From: Morinoia aosen
Lineage: Eukaryota; Arthropoda; Malacostraca; Amphipoda; Talitridae
NCBI GenBank assembly: GCA_030386875.1
Contig: CM059568.1
Coordinates: 26,468,120-26,532,119, forward strand
Direction of reading: 5' to 3'
Length of the DNA: 64,000 nt
The position numbers were made by a program, and so were the translations under genes. Below, in pieces: positions 11,948 to 22,743 of this stretch. The notes under the pieces were generated by a model. The model did not search any database and was not told where the DNA came from. It was given only the letters and a program-made list of their open reading frames with translations. Every line of letters starts with the position of its first letter. Position 1 is the stretch's first letter.

Positions 11948-12022
11948 GTTGTCGTTTTGAAGAGCAACACTCAAATATATAATTTATATTAAATATTTGA
12001 GTGTTGCTCTTCAAACGACAAC
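11948..12022. repeat. Hairpin B (about 30-bp perfect arms)
   Basis: GTTGTCGTTTTGAAGAGCAA and its continuation to about 11978 is inverted at about 11993-12022 with one missing T, around a 14-bp AT loop. It directly follows hairpin A but has an unrelated sequence. No coding content. Confidence 0.85.
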
Positions 12023-12349
12023 TTCGCTGAGCGTGGCAGAGATTTTCTAATGACAAAGCTTACTAAACGCTGAAATGCTTACCTTCGCTGTTAATTATGT
12101 AAAGAAACAAAATACCGGCTCATCTTGGCCGAAAATTAAGCACATCTGTCCAAATACAGCATAGACTGCGCTGGTCTTATTTCTACGATCACATATTGGA
12201 CTCGCAGTTATTAAAACATGTTTTGACATCCAATTAATTTATTGCTTTAATTTTTTTTACGAAAATGCAAAGCACGATCGGCATTAACTTTCATTAAAAT
12301 TAAACCTTTATTTAAGGTGAATCTAAAATATTAGGATAAGCCTTCCTAG
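12023..12349. other. Unassigned
   Basis: No feature can be supported in this AT-rich stretch. Confidence 0.4.
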
Positions 12350-12690
12350 CCATATTAATGCGCTGTAAAGAGTGGATGATGGAACACACAAATTTGAAGG
12401 GAATTAGGCAAACGGGGAATCTACATATGAACAAGACGTACCTACACACCTTGTTTTCAGAATCAACAAGATACACAGAAGCTTACGAAACATGATAGAA
12501 GTTATAGAAGAACGAAATAAACAATGAAAAATTCAGCAGTAATCAGCAGAAAATTGATCCGTAGTGAAACAAAAGCACATCAAATAAAAAGGAATGCTTC
12601 CAACCTCACCTTCAGCTGGGCCTCAGAAATTCCCCTGGGATCGCTAGTGCCCATGGATATAATAGTTTCATGCCCTAGGGGTCTAAACCT
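12350..12690 (-). repeat. Dispersed repeat family R, copy 3
   Basis: Inverted copy. It starts with the CTGTAAAGAGTGGATGATGG block and ends with the GGGATCGCTAGTGCCCATGG block that corresponds to GGGAGCGCTAATTCCCAT in the copy at 13.2 kb. Middle blocks GAGGAAGAAC/AAATTTGAAGGG are diverged. Non-coding. Confidence 0.5.
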
Positions 12691-12919
12691 TCTGTGACAC
12701 TTCATCTTAGAATTCACCCAGTGTCTTTCTGTCTAACTCGAGTGCAACTGGCTCGTCAAGGGCTGGTGCACAATTTTCAAATGCCCAAGTGATTGCTGGA
12801 AGATAAGTGACGGGTCTCTTGCCTCTCCTCCATCCCAGTCAACTGATCCTGTTGAAAAAAATAGTTGGAAATTAAGTATAGGATTGCTATCCAACCAATG
12901 AATATTCTGAGTACGAAAT
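12691..12919. other. Unassigned spacer between two R copies
   Basis: No recognisable element or gene. Confidence 0.3.
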
Positions 12920-13330
12920 ACCTTTAATAGTTATTATTATTATATAAGAAAGTTTTAGCCTCCCTTAACCACGACAAAGATGTTCTAAGAGAGGAAGGAG
13001 GAAGGCAACATTTAGTTTGGAGTTGAGGGAACGCGGAATCTATGCACACGGTGCACAGAAACAGGAAGCCAAGAAAGAAGTTCATGAAACAAGAAAAAGT
13101 TGAAGAAGAAAGTAGTAGGTGCTGAAAAACAGGACAGTAGTGAACCGAAAAAAGATGGTCCATAACAAAACAAAAACCTATTCTATTTCAACAAAAAGAA
13201 AGCCTTCCTAACCTTTGGCTCGGGCCCTCACATAGTCCCCCTGGGAGCGCTAATTCCCATAGATACAATATTTGTATCCCCCTGTGGGGATATACCTTTA
13301 ATAGTTTCCTGGTCAAATTGTAGTGAGAAT
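12920..13330 (-). repeat. Dispersed repeat family R, copy 4 (best inverted copy)
   Basis: Read on the minus strand it matches 3985-4345 through its full length: CTCCCAGGGGGACTATGTGA, then TATTTCAACAAAAAGAAAGC (plus sense), GATGGTCCATAACAAAAC, then the block with TTAGTTTGGAGTTGAGGG. Frames seen in it are not genes. Confidence 0.65.
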
Positions 13331-13859
13331 AAATGCTCCTCACTCCTCGTAGCATAGGTTTATAAAGTTTATCCTTCGTTTTAGGTTCCATATCAGTAGC
13401 TTCACTTATTTAATTAGTAAGGGTTTACTGGCTGGAAAAAATTCTGTTAGAGATAAAAAACGAATTACTTGTTTCAATAGTTCTACACATGTTAGAATAT
13501 AAAGATAATTACCGATTTAAGCTATATTAGACAGAACAAAATTATTGGCATCACAAATATTGGGATCAAATATCACAATGCGAGAAGACTAGGTAAGGTA
13601 ATTTTGTACATGATTGAAATTGCAGATGACTAGTTGTTTCTGCTCACCAGATATTCGCATGTTAACGGCACCAGAGATAGAGGCAAAATGAATGAACTAC
13701 TGGAGGTTTCACATGTCTATAAGCCACAGTCCTATTGAACAATTTTAGAACAAAAAATTATTTGTAATTTCGTTGAGGCTAGGTTAAAGTGTATGACTTC
13801 TATTATTTGAATATGCTCTATTTTACAACATTACAAATTTTGTTTGCATTTGAGCACAG
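13331..13859. other. Unassigned, probable PLE 3' flank
   Basis: From about 13690 the plus-strand GCACCAGAGATAGAGGCAAAATG is the inverse of the PLE tail phrase seen at 15075-15105, so at least 13650-13860 is probably the 3' end of the minus-strand PLE. The rest is unassigned. Confidence 0.45.
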
Positions 13860-14700
13860 ATCTTCACTTGAGGTCTTACAGGTATGATCAACACGGAAAT
13901 GATTAAAAACGGAACCTTAATACTTGCGTGAGGTTAATCTTAGCTTCAGTGTCATCCTAGTCATGGCAATGCAACATTTATTGAAAGGCTTGCGTTCTAT
14001 CCTGTTACATTCGAACTGATATATCACATAGCCTCTGCCCAGGTCACTGAATGCGGATCTGGAAATATTGTTTCTAACTAGGAGATCACTGATTTTGTGA
14101 TTTTGTAGTACACACGAAGTTTTATTGACATATCTGGATCTACGGGTTTCACGAAAGTCTTAACAACATTTCTGAAGACACGTTCATTAATTTTGTAATT
14201 ACAATGCATTTGATTTCCATAGTATATATTTAGGTTCCGAATAATATCCTGGATTATGGTCCTCATTCTAAATTCGATATACAAAGTAACCAATTTCATC
14301 AATAAGCGTATTGGAGAAATTGTTATTAACTAGCAACCGCTTACATCATAGCATTTCTGAATGGAAACTAGCCCAGCTGCTGCACACTTCATAAGTGTCT
14401 TTTAACAAGGTATGGATAACGCCTTCTTAAGACACATGCGCAGCATCACAATCACAGTTTCTGATTCCACCAGCATGTGAGGGCTCTACATACACAGTTA
14501 TGCGAAAAGCACCCTGAGATGCTTCAACGGAAACGTCAAGAAATGACAGCTTCCCATTTACACCCAGCTCATACGTAAACGTAACACATAATTATCAGTC
14601 ATCAAATTCCTCAACATCTCCAACTGCTCTACCATATCAATTTCAACGATAATATCGTCCACGTACCTTCCGTATAAAATCGGCTTCACCGGTATAGAGT
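13860..14700 (-). pseudogene. Penelope-like element, RT C-terminal half to endonuclease
   Basis: Minus strand from 14700: PILYGRYVDDIIVEIDMVEQ, with the RT catalytic motif YVDD at about 14654-14665. A frame break follows, then NGKLSFLDVSVEAS, AFRITVYVEPSHAGG and EGVIHTLL. Next comes 14302-14078 with NYKINERVFRNVVKTFVKP. The GIY-YIG part towards 13860 is eroded (SSRVDHTC-like remnants in inverted form near 13875-13900). This is the same family as the copies at 5 kb and 36-38 kb. Several frameshifts and stops make it inactive. It meets a plus-strand PLE piece head to head near 14690. Confidence 0.8.
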
Positions 14701-14821
14701 TCAAGTTATAGAAGCACTGCACATTTATAAACTTGAACCTACCCTCAACGAAAATACAAATTATTTTTTGCTCTAAAATTTTTCTGTAGGACTGTGGCTT
14801 AAAGGTTTGTAACCTCTAGTA

Positions 14822-15060
14822 CAGGGGTCTCCAAACTATGGCCCGCGGGCCAAATCCGGCCCGCCAGCGAGATCAATCTGGCCCACAACAACACTCAATA
14901 GTTATTGAACTAGCGAATTTAGCAAGCTCGCTCAGGGGGCGTACTCGGCGACTACTCTAGAAATGATAGATAATGGCAGAAAAAGTATACCAGTTTTGTC
15001 TATCGGAACTTAATGGAGTGATCAGTGTGGCCCTAAGGCTGGAAAGTTTGGAGACCCCTG
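14822..15060. mobile_element. hAT-type MITE with 8-bp target duplication (239 bp)
   Basis: The element starts CAGGGGTCTCCAAACTATGG and ends with GGAAAGTTTGGAGACCCCTG, giving 16-bp inverted ends CAGGGGTCTCCAAACT. It is flanked by a perfect 8-bp duplication CTCTAGTA at 14814-14821 and 15061-15068. Ends starting CAGGG with an 8-bp duplication are diagnostic of the hAT superfamily. The GGCCCGCGGGCC near the left tip is palindromic. It encodes nothing and sits inside a PLE tail, so it is younger than that PLE copy. Confidence 0.92.
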
Positions 15061-15276
15061 CTCTAGTAGATCAACCATTTTGCCTCTATCTCTGGTGCCG
15101 TTACCATATGAATAGCTGGTGATCAGTAACTAGGCATCTGTAATTTTAATCTTGCACACAATAAGTCCTATCTAGTCATATCGCTATGGGATTACCAATA
15201 TTTATATTCAGTCTGATGTAGCTTACGTTTTGGATTGATATAGATTTATCAAAGTGATTGTTTTGCCTTTGGCTTC

Positions 15277-15310
15277 CCGAGGATGATGTTAGTAGCATCA
15301 AAACGATGCC
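15277..15310 (+). ncRNA. PLE 3' hairpin, degenerate hammerhead-like core
   Basis: CCGAGGATGATG, loop, GCATCAAAACG. Helix GATG/CATC is perfect, but the core has decayed from CTGA to CCGA and from GAAAC to AAAAC. It is located just past the PLE tail as in the other copies. Confidence 0.35.
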
Positions 15311-15359
15311 TTTTATAGGCATATATACATAGAATTTTTGAGAAATTGAATGTTCATTT

Positions 15360-15460
15360 CAGTAAAATGTTATGTGACTATCTTTGTATTCAAACACGTG
15401 GAGAACTAAAACAATTTCGCAGAGTTGAAAAGTTGGAAAATAAATTGTGTTAGAAAATTA
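15360..15460 (+). pseudogene. Start of a second PLE unit (tandem arrangement)
   Basis: After the hairpin the plus strand reads ELKQFRRVEKLENKLC, the counterpart of EEIELFRKAEKLENKFD at 38290-38340. That is an N-terminal PLE ORF phrase placed directly after a PLE 3' end, as expected for tandem (pLTR-type) PLE copies. Truncated within 100 bp. Confidence 0.5.
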
Positions 15461-15624
15461 AAAAACATCTCTATACTATCAATCTGTCGTTATAAGCACA
15501 TAAAAAATCTAATTTCAGTGCTACGTGCGCAATGAGCATGGTGGATGATGGTCAGTTGAGACAATACCCGTACCCGGCACTCCCCTCATCCCCATATAAT
15601 AACAGGCTACACCTAATATCGCTC

Positions 15625-15870
15625 CAAATGACTACTGTCATCATTTACACTTTCAGCGCAACATACTCTACCGGTGACCTCGGAGGGGATTTCCCTAATG
15701 CTGGTGACCGAAAAGTATCACAAACTAAATTTTAATGAATATTCAATTAAAGTAAAATGAAGGCCGGATCCGGTTATTGTTTGCATTTACAAAATAGCTA
15801 ACTTTATTTGATTTCAAATTTTAGTTGAATATTGAAATTGAGTTTAAACAATTGCGGTCATAGTGCTAAA
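15625..15870. mobile_element. MITE family P, copy 3
   Basis: It matches 8455-8720 across TACCGGTGACCTCGGAGGG, TGCTGGTGACCG, CCGGTTATTGTTTGCA and AGTTTAAACAATTGCGGTCA. Non-coding; ends partly eroded. Confidence 0.55.
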
Positions 15871-17189
15871 ATATATACTAATGAAGATTTATTTCGAAAT
15901 TCATGCACGTGCATATCACTCGCAACTCGCAAGAAATAGATGACTAATAGATACAGTATGTAGTCGTCTTGTCGAGAAAGGGCGTTTGTGCCTCATTTGA
16001 GCCTTTCTTCCTTCGTTTGAGCCTGGGCGCTTGGTGACCTGAGTTATTTAGGAACAATCAAAATTGGGCACAAAAATTGGTATCTGTCTGACCACATGAT
16101 GCCATTCAGGGATCAGGTGCCCTTGCTTGTATGATTTCGAGCTTATTCACATTCTTTTGACAATCTGCTTATGTGAATGAAAACAATTTACATCGATTAT
16201 AAGGACATATATTAGAACTGAAATAAGAGCATAGTGGTTGTGATGCAACTTACCTTCAGAGCTTTCTGAATGACCGCTTTCATCGGTGTCGTTGCTTTGC
16301 TCTTCCCGAAACACCGTTCTCAGCTCGGACTCGTTTAAGGCATCGCCCAAATTTGATGCTGCTGCTGCTCTTGTTGTTGTAGTATCATTGGAGGGAGAAC
16401 AGACACTGCCGAGGTATTCTTCTTTATTCAAGGTAGGGATCCCCTGATAATTCACCAAGTGGTGTTAAGCTTCCTTTGTCAGTAGGTTAAGTATAATTAC
16501 AGAGGCCAATTTAAGATTCCTACGCTTTTCTGCTGCCTCGATGATAGTTAACCACACGGTTTGCTATTCATAACGCTAATATCACTGTCAATATCGAGTG
16601 TTACGTCATCATATTTAGGTCAGCCAATAAACATTTATATTCACATTTCACAGTAAATTCCATCTATTGTTGTTTGATAATCAAGCGGAAATTATACCCA
16701 AAAAATAACAAACGTCTCGGATTACTCAAGATATGCAAGTAAGACAGCGCCTACCATACATTGCATTGACTCATGATGGGAAATTATCCCAATCCGTGAA
16801 TGCAAGGTTTAGAATCTATGTAAGAAATCACGTAAAATAATATCCAGAAAAATATTTTCATTTTCACATTTACCTGATTCAAAAACGATATTGAACACTA
16901 GTAGTGCCTGTTCATTTTTTTTTATAAATCACAAATAATTAGACCAGGAAAATCGCACCCATCCTTCAAGAAAATTAACAATTCATTAAGAATTCTAATT
17001 CAAACAACCAAATTCATTATTACCATAGCGAAAACGCTGCTGATTAAATCATTACTGACTCAACTCTCCACTAGAATTACTAGAATCGATTTCACGAAAC
17101 TAATTCTATCTTTTTACCGCAACTCTGAGCTCCGATATCATGAATGTATTAAAAACTCGAAAATGAATAAAAAGAATGAAAACGGTGAT
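15871..17189. other. Mostly unassigned, one candidate exon
   Basis: Apart from the possible minus-strand exon at 16254-16458, nothing is recognised. The 16460-17180 part is AT-rich without repeats that I can name. Confidence 0.4.
16254..16458 (-). CDS. Candidate exon, Ser/Asp/Glu-rich, unknown gene
   Basis: A minus-strand frame from ATG at 16458 encodes an acidic, low-complexity peptide with TTTTRAAAASNLGDALNE and DESGHSESSEG. It ends at a good 5' splice site (GAAG|GTAAGTTG, GT at 16252-16253). Beyond the donor the frame turns into intron-like residues. It could be a first or internal exon of a host gene or of a transposase N-terminal region; no domain is recognisable. The call rests on open frame plus donor only. 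Confidence 0.25.
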
Positions 17190-17392
17190 CTTGAACTCAG
17201 TGAACTTGAACTCAGTGAACTTAAACTCAGTGAACTTGAACTCAGTGAACTTGAACTCAGTGAACTTGAACTCAGTGAACTTGAACTCAGTGAACTTGAA
17301 CTCAGTGAACTTGAACTCAGTGAACTTGAACTTAGTGAACTTGAACTCAGTGAACTTGAACACAGTGAACTTGAACACAGTGAACTTGAACT
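17190..17392. repeat. 15-bp minisatellite, left part
   Basis: About 13.5 copies of CTTGAACTCAGTGAA with a few variants (AACTTAG, AACACAG). Because 15 is a multiple of 3, all frames stay open and give artefactual peptides (ELELS, LNSVN, KFTEF repeats). It is continuous with the array at 18151-19425, from which it was separated by the insertion at 17393. Confidence 0.95.
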
Positions 17393-18150
17393 AGTAGTGT
17401 TCTCCCTCAGGCTGCTTTACACTCCGGGCAGACTATGTAAGCCTTTAGACTTTGTATATCTATGCCGAAGCGAGTGCTTGAGGTGCAAACGAACCCGGCA
17501 GGGTAAGGAAAACACAACTGGAATTAATGCCGTATTATTGAGAAGATCACCAACAATGGTGGCACACGACGAAATATTACAGCCGGGTAATACAGCAACC
17601 GAGGACGTCTTGGCGGGCCGACGGTTGTCGGGGAGGCGCAGCGTGGTTGTAGGACGAGAGCAGACCGGTGAGGCGGCTACTGACCGAGAGTTTCCGACCA
17701 AGGAGTATCAGAGGCGCTAGCAGGGAACTGGCTCGAGTCGAGGGAGCGACGAGGCGAGACGCTGGCAGTCGAGGCGACGGTGACAATAGCAGAGGTGGTA
17801 CCTGCGGAGCGTCGAGACTTTGTTGTAAACATCAGGGACGCTGCGAGTGTACTAAAGCAACGCTTGCCGCGCGGCTGCTTATATAGGCCTTGCTGGAGCC
17901 CCACTCTGGCCGTCCAGGTCTCTGCTTGGTCGAGACGGAGGTGCCGCTTGTCGCCGTCTAGGCTTGTGCTAAACTTACGAAGGTTTTTATCGACGTTGCC
18001 TGACTGTTTGAGGCAGGCTGCTTATAAAGCTCGGTCCGGCACCCCAGCGCCAAAATTGAGCTCTGATTATTGGTCGTTTAGTACTGGCGCTTCGAGGCTG
18101 TGAGGTGGCGCTTTTAAGCTTGTGTGGTGGTGTGTGTTCATACCACCACA
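17393..18150 (-). mobile_element. Probable solo LTR (758 bp) inside the minisatellite
   Basis: A GC-richer, unrelated block is flanked by a 4-bp AACT duplication (17389-17392 and 18151-18154). Removing the block and one AACT restores the 15-bp array in perfect phase, so this is an insertion. On the minus strand it starts TGTGGTGGTATG and carries a strong TATA motif (GCCTATATAAGCAGC, about 17875-17889) followed by roughly 490 bp of leader-like sequence. A 4-bp duplication, a TG start and a TATA box fit a solo LTR of a Ty3/Gypsy-type element. The opposite edge ends ACTACT rather than CA, so the LTR label is inference. The frames in it are not recognisable proteins. Confidence 0.55.
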
Positions 18151-19425
18151 AACTCAGTGAACTTGAACTCAGTGAACTTGAACTCAGTGAACTTGAACTC
18201 AGTGAACTTGAACTCAGTGAACTTGAACTCAGTGAACTTGAACTCAGTGAACTTGAACTCAGTGAACTTGAACTCAGTGAACTTGAACTCAGTGAACTTG
18301 AACTCAGTGAACTTGAACTCAGTGAACTTGAACTCAGTGAACTTGAACTCAGTGAACTTGAACTCAGTGAACTTGAACTTAGTGAACTTGAACTTAGTGA
18401 ACTTGAACTCAGTGAACTTGAACTCAGTGAACTTGAACTCAGTGAACTTGAACTCAGTGAACTTGAACTCAGTGAACTTGAACTCAGTGAACTTGAACTC
18501 AGTGAACTTGAACTCAGTGAACTTGAACTCAGTGAACTTGAACTCAGTGAACTTGAACTCAGTGAACTTGAACTCAGTGAACTTGAACTCAGTGAACTTG
18601 AACTCAGTGAACTTGAACTCAGTGAACTTGAACTCAGTGAACTTGAACTTAGTGAACTTGAACTTAGTGAACTTGAACTCAGTGAACTTGAACTCAGTGA
18701 ACTTGAACTCAGTGAACTTGAACTCAGTGAACTTGAACTCAATGAACTTGAACTCAGTAAACTTGAACTCAGTGAACTTGAACTCAGTGAACTTGAACTC
18801 AGTGAACTTGAACTCAGTGAACTTGAACTCAGTGAACTTGAACTCAGTGAACTTGAACTCAGTGAACTTGAACTCAGTGAACTTGAACTCAGTGAACTTG
18901 AACTCAGTGAACTTGAACACAGTGAACTTGAACACAGTGAACTTGAACTCAGTGAACTTGAAATCAGTGAACTTGAACTCAGTGAACTTGAAATCAGTGA
19001 ACTTGAACTCAGTGAACTTGAACTCAGTGAACATGAGTTCAGTGAACTTGAACTCAGCGAACTTGAACTCAGTTAACTTGAACTCAGTTAACTTGAACTC
19101 AGTTAACTTGATCTCAGTTAACTTGAACTCAGTTAACTTGAACTCAGTTAACTTGAACTCAGTTAACTTGAACTCAGTTAACTTGAACTCAGTTAACTTG
19201 AACTCAGTTAACTTGAACTCAGTTAACTTGAACTCAGTTAAATTGAACTCAGTTAACTTGAACTCAGTTAACTTGAACTCTGTTAACTTGAACTCTGTTA
19301 ACTTGAACTCTGTTATCTTGAACTCTGTTAACTTGAACTCAGTTAACTTGAACTCAGTTAACTTGAACTCAGTTAACTTGAACTCAGTTAACTTGAACTC
19401 ATTTAACTTGAACTCAGTTAACTTG
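18151..19425. repeat. 15-bp minisatellite, right part (85 copies)
   Basis: Exactly 85 units of 15 bp. From about 18151 to 19065 the unit is CTTGAACTCAGTGAA; from there to 19425 it is CTTGAACTCAGTTAA, a sharp switch between two variant blocks. A pair of neighbouring AACTTAG variants occurs at 18377-18395 and again 270 bp (18 units) later at 18647-18665, showing an internal block duplication. The very long open frames on both strands are consequences of the repeat and should not be taken as genes. Confidence 0.97.
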
Positions 19426-19749
19426 CCAAATATTTATCGAATATCTCCTATCCTCTCAAACCATAGCACAAAAATAATTTATGACAAGTCATTTGATTTC
19501 TGATCTTTAAAAGTCGACAACGCAGGCCTTTCTAAATCATCTTCGATAATTTATTTCATATTGTTTTCCATATAGTTTCTTTCCGTTTCTCCATTTTCGA
19601 AAACAAACCTATTACTTTCGAAGTTGCAATGCTAGGGCATTAGAGAGGTTTTTCAAAACTGATTTAACTCATACATGACATGACGAATCGAAACCATGTG
19701 TTGTAACTGGTAAGGCTCTATCAGAACTACTATAAACCATTTAATTTCA
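19426..19749. other. Unassigned
   Basis: No repeat or gene recognised between the minisatellite and the LINE fragment. Confidence 0.4.
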
Positions 19750-20000
19750 AAAAGAACAGTTTTGGGTCTCCTCCAGGATTTGATATTTATCAGTGATGCA
19801 ATTCAATGTACTCCATTTTTCAAATTCATGCATTTCACTGATGATAGTACACTTGCTACGACTCCTAATGAAAACTACATCTCACGGACAAATAGCATAA
19901 ATACTGAACTGGAAAAAATTTGTATGCGTCTCAATGCAAATAAAAATCCATTATTTTTGATCGATAACGAAAAATAAATTCCGTTTTATAACGAAATATA
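19750..20000 (+). pseudogene. Non-LTR retrotransposon (LINE) RT fragment
   Basis: The plus frame reads VLGLLQDLIFISDAIQ, FKFMHFTDDSTLATT, then INTELEKICMRLNANKNP. This is the order found around the catalytic Y/F-A-D-D block of Jockey/CR1-type LINE reverse transcriptases (GSVLGPLLFLIYINDL, then FADDT, then the INTELxKIxxWLxANKLSLN-like helix). Here the alanine of FADD has become T and stops follow at 19977. No endonuclease domain or poly(A) tail was found. A dead internal scrap, possibly extending degenerately to about 20300. Confidence 0.75.
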
Positions 20001-22484
20001 TCTCGCATCAAGATCAGTGATGGCCAGCCAGATGGAAGCGACTAATTAAAAAAGAATCGAAGTATTATTACCAACTAAAAGCTATCTTTTAAAGTCCATG
20101 TTTCATATTAGAACTAAATAAGCTGAATCTGTAACCATTCTCGATGGAGCTACAAATGGTTCATTTGAGAATGTTTTGAAAATATTGTGCCTAACTTCAA
20201 TACATTCATTTCTGCGGTGCGTTTAAGAAGCAAAAACTGGAGCTGATGAAAAACGAACCAACTCTTCAGTACATTAGAAGCCAACAGAACAGTGAGGAAT
20301 CGATTCATTCGGACTCCTGAAATATTTGACGGTTTTTTGACCCTTCACAAATCTAAACTTTTCTAATGTTTCTTGGCCAAACTGATTGCCAAAGACAAAT
20401 GAAAGCGATAATGATCTTATAACATTCAACGGTCGCTCAAAATTGCCATTAAAACCTGAGAAACAGAAATAAGTACTTCTTGACTATTACAAAATGAAAT
20501 TGCTTTCAGTTTCTACATCTTGAAAGCAAAACTTAAAACTCCTTCCCCTTTCACATCCTGAAATTTTTCGAAACTTATCTTGAACATTACTTTTTATCAA
20601 TGGGCTGCTGAAATAAATGTTCAATGAAATTCTTCTTGCATACAATTGAAATCTAATATTCAATTTATCGAATCTATGATAAAATAAAATGGAATAAATC
20701 AAATCTAATTCCATGCAACGGATCACATCTTAAGCCTAAGCTAATATGCTGTTCTTTCTTGCCCTCCACATAACTGATTAAAAAATATCGAACTAACCTT
20801 CAGCTCAACAAGTGACGAAACAGATCTAAGCAATAACGGTTAGCACAATTCGTTTTATAAGTTTAAGCCAGTAAAAATTTGAATTATGCCAATAAAATGA
20901 AACCCACCGAAAAACCAATAAAATTATTTTTTTAAATCCATGTTTACAGCTTATGCATTATTCTTTCACAATCATTGCGAACCACTTCAATCCACACCGC
21001 CTCTCGCAACATCACATTGAGAACTAAGTTTTGAACTAACGCTGTCGGCTCACTCGGCTGTCGCTGGGCCGTTGACGGACTCGGAGCCTTGGACTCGCCG
21101 TTCGAAGTTTGAACCTGCTTGTAAAGCTAATTCTTTCCCTAAAAAAGTAGAGTTTAACTGTTCAGTAGCGTAAGCTTTGAATATTCGGAACTAATTTTTC
21201 AAAAGAATACATAATACTAAACGAAACATTTTGAAAATATTTCACCTGAGTGTGTGTGTGTAAGGCTGCAACGGAGGTTACATTTTTCTTTTTTATTTAT
21301 TTCTAATATAAACTTACAGGGCTAGGGCAATTTTTTTAGCTTCATCCTCAATTTGTCTGCCTGCGATTCATAGTCGATGTCCTATTATTTACCGATTTCG
21401 TGTTCACCTAGCCGCTTAACACATTTCGTACGAATTTTTTTTCCAGACATAGGTTTTTTATAGGTCTTTTCAGCATTTTCAATACTTTTCGTTGATGATG
21501 AAGTCTTAGTTTTAAATTGAATATATGCATATAATAATTGATCATTAGTCTTCGTTCAAAGTGCTCTGGTATATGACGTATATCAAAAATGCACCCATCG
21601 ACTAAATTCGTTTCATTCAGGTTTAAAATTTTGCGGCGTTGCTAAAATATAGTAATTCTTCAAGTTAAAATATTTGAAATAAAATCAAACTAACTACTTT
21701 TCGTGACAATTTGGAAATACTGAGTAATGGGATTGATCGTAAAATGAAGTAGATCTTCCGATTCAACTCTTGCGTGATTTCCAAACAATTTCAGCTGATG
21801 TGTGACAAATTCACGAGTACATTCATAGTATACCATTTTCATGTCGATTTAGATCAAAGCAACTTTCAACTGACATGAATGGAATTTAGTTGATCATTAG
21901 TGTAGTGTAATTTGATAGGAATAATTATTTGCATGGCATTAATGATAATAGACAAGTTTTTCAATACATATTTCATATCATATTTGTGTGCCTTTTATTG
22001 TTTACAACCTATATTTTACAATAGATAGATACTCGTATATGCGAAGAAATGATATATTAAAAAAATGTTAGGTATTGAAAGAAAATCTAATCTAAAAATT
22101 GTAGTATTATTTTCTTGGAAAACATTTCTTCTAAAATATTCATACAGCCTAAATATGTTTCCTTTCAAAAGCAGTCCTATTTTATACAGGTTTCTCTGAA
22201 CGGTTGGTCTAGACCCTGCGATTTACTTCAGGATTAACGTTCGCTCAGTTTACAATGCAAGAGTACAATTTGCTTAGAAAATTGTTCGATAAATGAAAAT
22301 ATAAAAAAAGTATGAAACAAAATAAATGAACATTCCTAGTATTTTAGACAAAGGTTAACCAAAATTCATATATGATAGATCCAATTACATTAAGTATAAG
22401 ACAAATTTTTGATGTTTGACTGAATATTTCATTCATGACAATTCAAATTTTACATCGGATGACTGTCAAATTTGTTTCTGATAC
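20001..22484. other. Unassigned, AT-rich
   Basis: A GC-richer island at about 21040-21125 (GCTGTCGGCTCACTCGGC...) stands out but matches nothing I know. The remainder is AT-rich with no supportable gene. Confidence 0.4.
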
Positions 22485-22743
22485 ACTTCACTACTTAATT
22501 GACAAATTAGATATTCTTGGTAACAAATATCATAGCCTTTACGATAAATTAGATGTAATTGATCAAGAATTGTGCATCCTTGATGACATGATATTTCATC
22601 GGTGACAATTTAGATTTCCATTGCAGCGAATTAGATAGCCTTCGTAATAAATTAGATAACCTTTCCAACAAAATAGATATCCTGCGTTTCAAATTAGATA
22701 TCCTTTGTGACCAATTAGATATCATTCACACATACGGGCATTG
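22485..22743 (+). repeat. Degenerate 21-bp minisatellite encoding coiled-coil heptads
   Basis: About twelve diverged 21-bp units (AAATTAGATATCCTTTGTGAC type). In one frame they read YLIDKLDILGNK and YDKLDVIDQEL. After a 1-bp shift and a stop near 22602 they read SELDSLRNKLDNLSNK and IDILRFKLDILCDQ. Leucine or isoleucine recurs every seven residues with charged or polar residues between, which is a textbook coiled-coil heptad. Either a decayed fragment of a coiled-coil protein gene that grew by 21-bp expansion, or a minisatellite with accidental heptad frame. There is no start codon, domain or splice evidence to make it a gene. Confidence 0.6.

Larger units (their letters stand above)
14690..15335 (+). 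pseudogene. Penelope-like element, 3' terminal fragment (+)
   Basis: Positions 14715-14810 encode the last residues of the PLE endonuclease ORF: EALHIYKLEPTLNENTNYFL-like codons and the stop seen in the copies at 6.1 kb and 37.9 kb. The fragment is interrupted at 14822 by a hAT MITE and resumes at 15069 with the tail phrase ATTTTGCCTCTATCTCTGGTGCC. It starts where the minus-strand PLE begins, so the locus is an inverted pair. Non-functional. Confidence 0.7.

Noticed and set aside
15532..15735. 67-residue plus frame at 15.5 kb
   Set aside because: It runs into MITE family P and has no domain or splice support.
17392..18150. Exon of a host gene between two repeat blocks (GC-rich island)
   Set aside because: The AACT duplication and phase-perfect restoration of the array when it is removed show an insertion; frames give no domain.
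18105..19503. Very long open frames (ELELS, LNSVN, SSSLS, KFTEF repeats) in the minisatellite
   Set aside because: The 15-bp period keeps several frames open by construction; no unique sequence, start context or splice sites.
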